In this document: positions 6,008-7,143 of the stretch, in pieces
How positions within the stretch are numbered: the first letter of the stretch is position 1
Layout of the letters: the number at the start of each line of letters is the position of its first letter
Assembly (NCBI GenBank): GCA_947164805.1
Contig: CAMUXX010000043.1
Coordinates: forward strand, 1-7,143
Length of the DNA stretch: 7,143 nucleotides
Source: an uncultured Elusimicrobia bacterium
GTDB taxonomy: Bacteria; Elusimicrobiota; Elusimicrobia; Elusimicrobiales; Elusimicrobiaceae
Reading direction: 5' to 3'
Notes under the pieces: generated by a model
Databases searched by the model: none
Told to the model about the DNA's origin: nothing
Seen by the model: only the letters and a program-made list of their open reading frames with translations
Made by a program: the position numbers and the translations under genes

Positions 6008-7143
6008 TTCTTTTTAAGCGCCGCTTGGCGTTCCTTAATAGTTTTTTCTTTTCCCATATCGGTAGGTTTATAAAACTTCTTAGGGTTTGGCATATATTCT
6101 TGCTTTACATAGTGGTTTGGAAAATCATGCGCATATTTATAACCCTCATTTTTCATGCCGCTTTGCAAATGTTTTGGCACGTCACGCCTTGGCCCTTCAT
6201 TGACTTCGGCTAAAGCACTGTCTATTGCAAGATATGAGGCATTTGACTTTGGTGCGCAAGCAACATATATGGCTGCCTCCGCCAACGGTATGCGAACTTC
6301 GGGCATACCCAAAACTTCTGCACTTTTAAACGCTGCTTCAGCAAGAACTAAAGCGGTAGGCTCGGCAAGGCCTACATCTTCTGCCGCACAAATTAAAATA
6401 CGGCGCGCTATAAAACGCGGGTCCTCACCGCTTGCAAGCATACGCGCAAGCCAATAAACCGCGGCATCAGGGTCAGAACCGCGCATAGATTTAATGAAAG
6501 CGGAAATAATATCATAATGCGAATCGCCTTTCTTATCATAATTTAAATGGCGAAGTTGTATACACTCTTTGGCAATTTCAAGGGTAATTTCTTTTTTGCC
6601 GCCGTTATAAGGAGTTGTAATTAAAGCAAGTTCCACCGCATTTAAGAAGCGGCGCGCATCCCCGTTAGCCTGGGTTATTAAATAATCTGCGGCATCAGGT
6701 GTGGTAATAAAATTTTGCAAGGCCTCGGCATTTTTTAAAATTTTACTTAAATCTTCAGGTTTTAGCGGTTTAAATTCAAAGACGGAAAAGCGTGAAAGCA
6801 AAGCATTATTGATATAGAAATAAGGGTTTTCCGTAGTTAAACCGATTAAAATAATTTGACCGATTTCCACGGACGGCAAAAGCACATCTTGCTGGGTTTT
6901 GTTGAAATGGTGTATTTCATCTAAAATCACTAAGGTACGGGAAGAACTTTGGTTTTCCTGTCTAAACTTTGCCTCGGTCAAAACTTGTTTTAATTCTGCT
7001 ACACCTACGGCTGCAGCATTAAGTTCAAAAACTTTTGCTTTTGTTTGTTTAGCAATAAACCTTGCAAGCCCGGTTTTACCTACACCGGGAGGACCAAAAA
7101 AAACTGCGGAGGTCACTTTATCTGCTTCAATTAAGCGCCTTAA
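6004..7143 (-). CDS. rarA: Replication-associated recombination protein A (RarA/MgsA AAA+ ATPase), 5' end off the window
   Basis: The frame is open from the stop at 6004 to the right edge, giving 379 residues. A GTG at 7116 could be read as a start, but it lies just before the Walker A motif, and the upstream codons (LRRLIEADK) match family sequence. The true start is therefore outside, probably 40-60 codons away. Counting from the edge: Walker A GPPGVGKT at 17-24, Walker B LVILDEIHHF around D75-E76, sensor 1 TTENP at 103-107, and an arginine-finger-like SRF at 117-119. The lid and C-terminal tetramerisation domain follow, with HYDIISAFIKSMRGSDPDAA, YWLARML, EDPRFIARR and AEDVGLA. A tail with QEYMPNPKKFY is typical. 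RarA belongs to the clamp-loader-related WRNIP1/Mgs1 group and acts at stalled replication forks, in contact with single-stranded DNA binding protein. It is the first visible gene of the cluster and couples to xseA by an ATGA overlap. Confidence 0.95.
   Translation of the reverse strand, partial: LRRLIEADKVTSAVFFGPPGVGKTGLARFIAKQTKAKVFELNAAAVGVAELKQVLTEAKFRQENQSSSRTLVILDEIHHFNKTQQDVLLPSVEIGQIILIGLTTENPYFYINNALLSRFSVFEFKPLKPEDLSKILKNAEALQNFITTPDAADYLITQANGDARRFLNAVELALITTPYNGGKKEITLEIAKECIQLRHLNYDKKGDSHYDIISAFIKSMRGSDPDAAVYWLARMLASGEDPRFIARRILICAAEDVGLAEPTALVLAEAAFKSAEVLGMPEVRIPLAEAAIYVACAPKSNASYLAIDSALAEVNEGPRRDVPKHLQSGMKNEGYKYAHDFPNHYVKQEYMPNPKKFYKPTDMGKEKTIKERQAALKKK

Noticed and set aside
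6025..6457. Plus-strand frames at 6025-6213 and 6155-6457
   Set aside because: They are antisense shadows of the conserved C-terminal domain of rarA, with no ribosome binding site or recognisable domain.

Overview
This AT-rich bacterial window is densely packed, and every recognisable gene lies on the minus strand, so transcription runs from high to low coordinates. Codon use, gene content (RarA, XseAB, TlyA, an HpnD-type prenyl synthase, a CNT nucleoside transporter, a secreted TPR protein) and the repeat style fit a Gram-negative gut or host-associated bacterium. I lean towards Elusimicrobiota, but no marker here proves the phylum and that placement is tentative.

Region 7143 to 943 reads as one long co-directional cluster of seven genes. 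They are rarA (5' end off the window), xseA, xseB, tlyA, a squalene/phytoene synthase family gene resembling hpnD, a secreted TPR protein of unknown function, and tatD. The first five junctions are very tight. Neighbours overlap by 4 to 14 bases, or are separated so slightly that the next Shine-Dalgarno lies in or at the end of the preceding gene. Translational coupling is therefore likely. Only the last junction, in front of tatD, has a short gap (37 bases). The cluster mixes genome maintenance (RarA, exonuclease VII, TatD nuclease), rRNA methylation (TlyA), C30 isoprenoid synthesis and an envelope protein. It recalls the common xseA-xseB-ispA-dxs-tlyA neighbourhood, but here ispA and dxs are absent and a prenyl-condensing enzyme follows tlyA.

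Region 942 to 582 is the only sizeable non-coding stretch. It is almost filled by a roughly 297-base palindromic element (about 647-943). The element has related ends facing each other, is flanked by TA on both sides, and contains a second, nested long hairpin. It looks like a MITE (non-autonomous transposon remnant) of the TA-target type. Its right-hand end supplies the last base of the tatD stop codon. A good sigma70-type promoter and a strong ribosome binding site lie between the element and the next gene.

Region 581 to 1 holds the N-terminal half of a CNT/NupC-family nucleoside transporter, which continues off the left edge.

I see no defence system, CRISPR array, tRNA or rRNA. The most novel material is the MITE-like element at the tatD stop and the uncharacterised C-terminal domain of the TPR protein.
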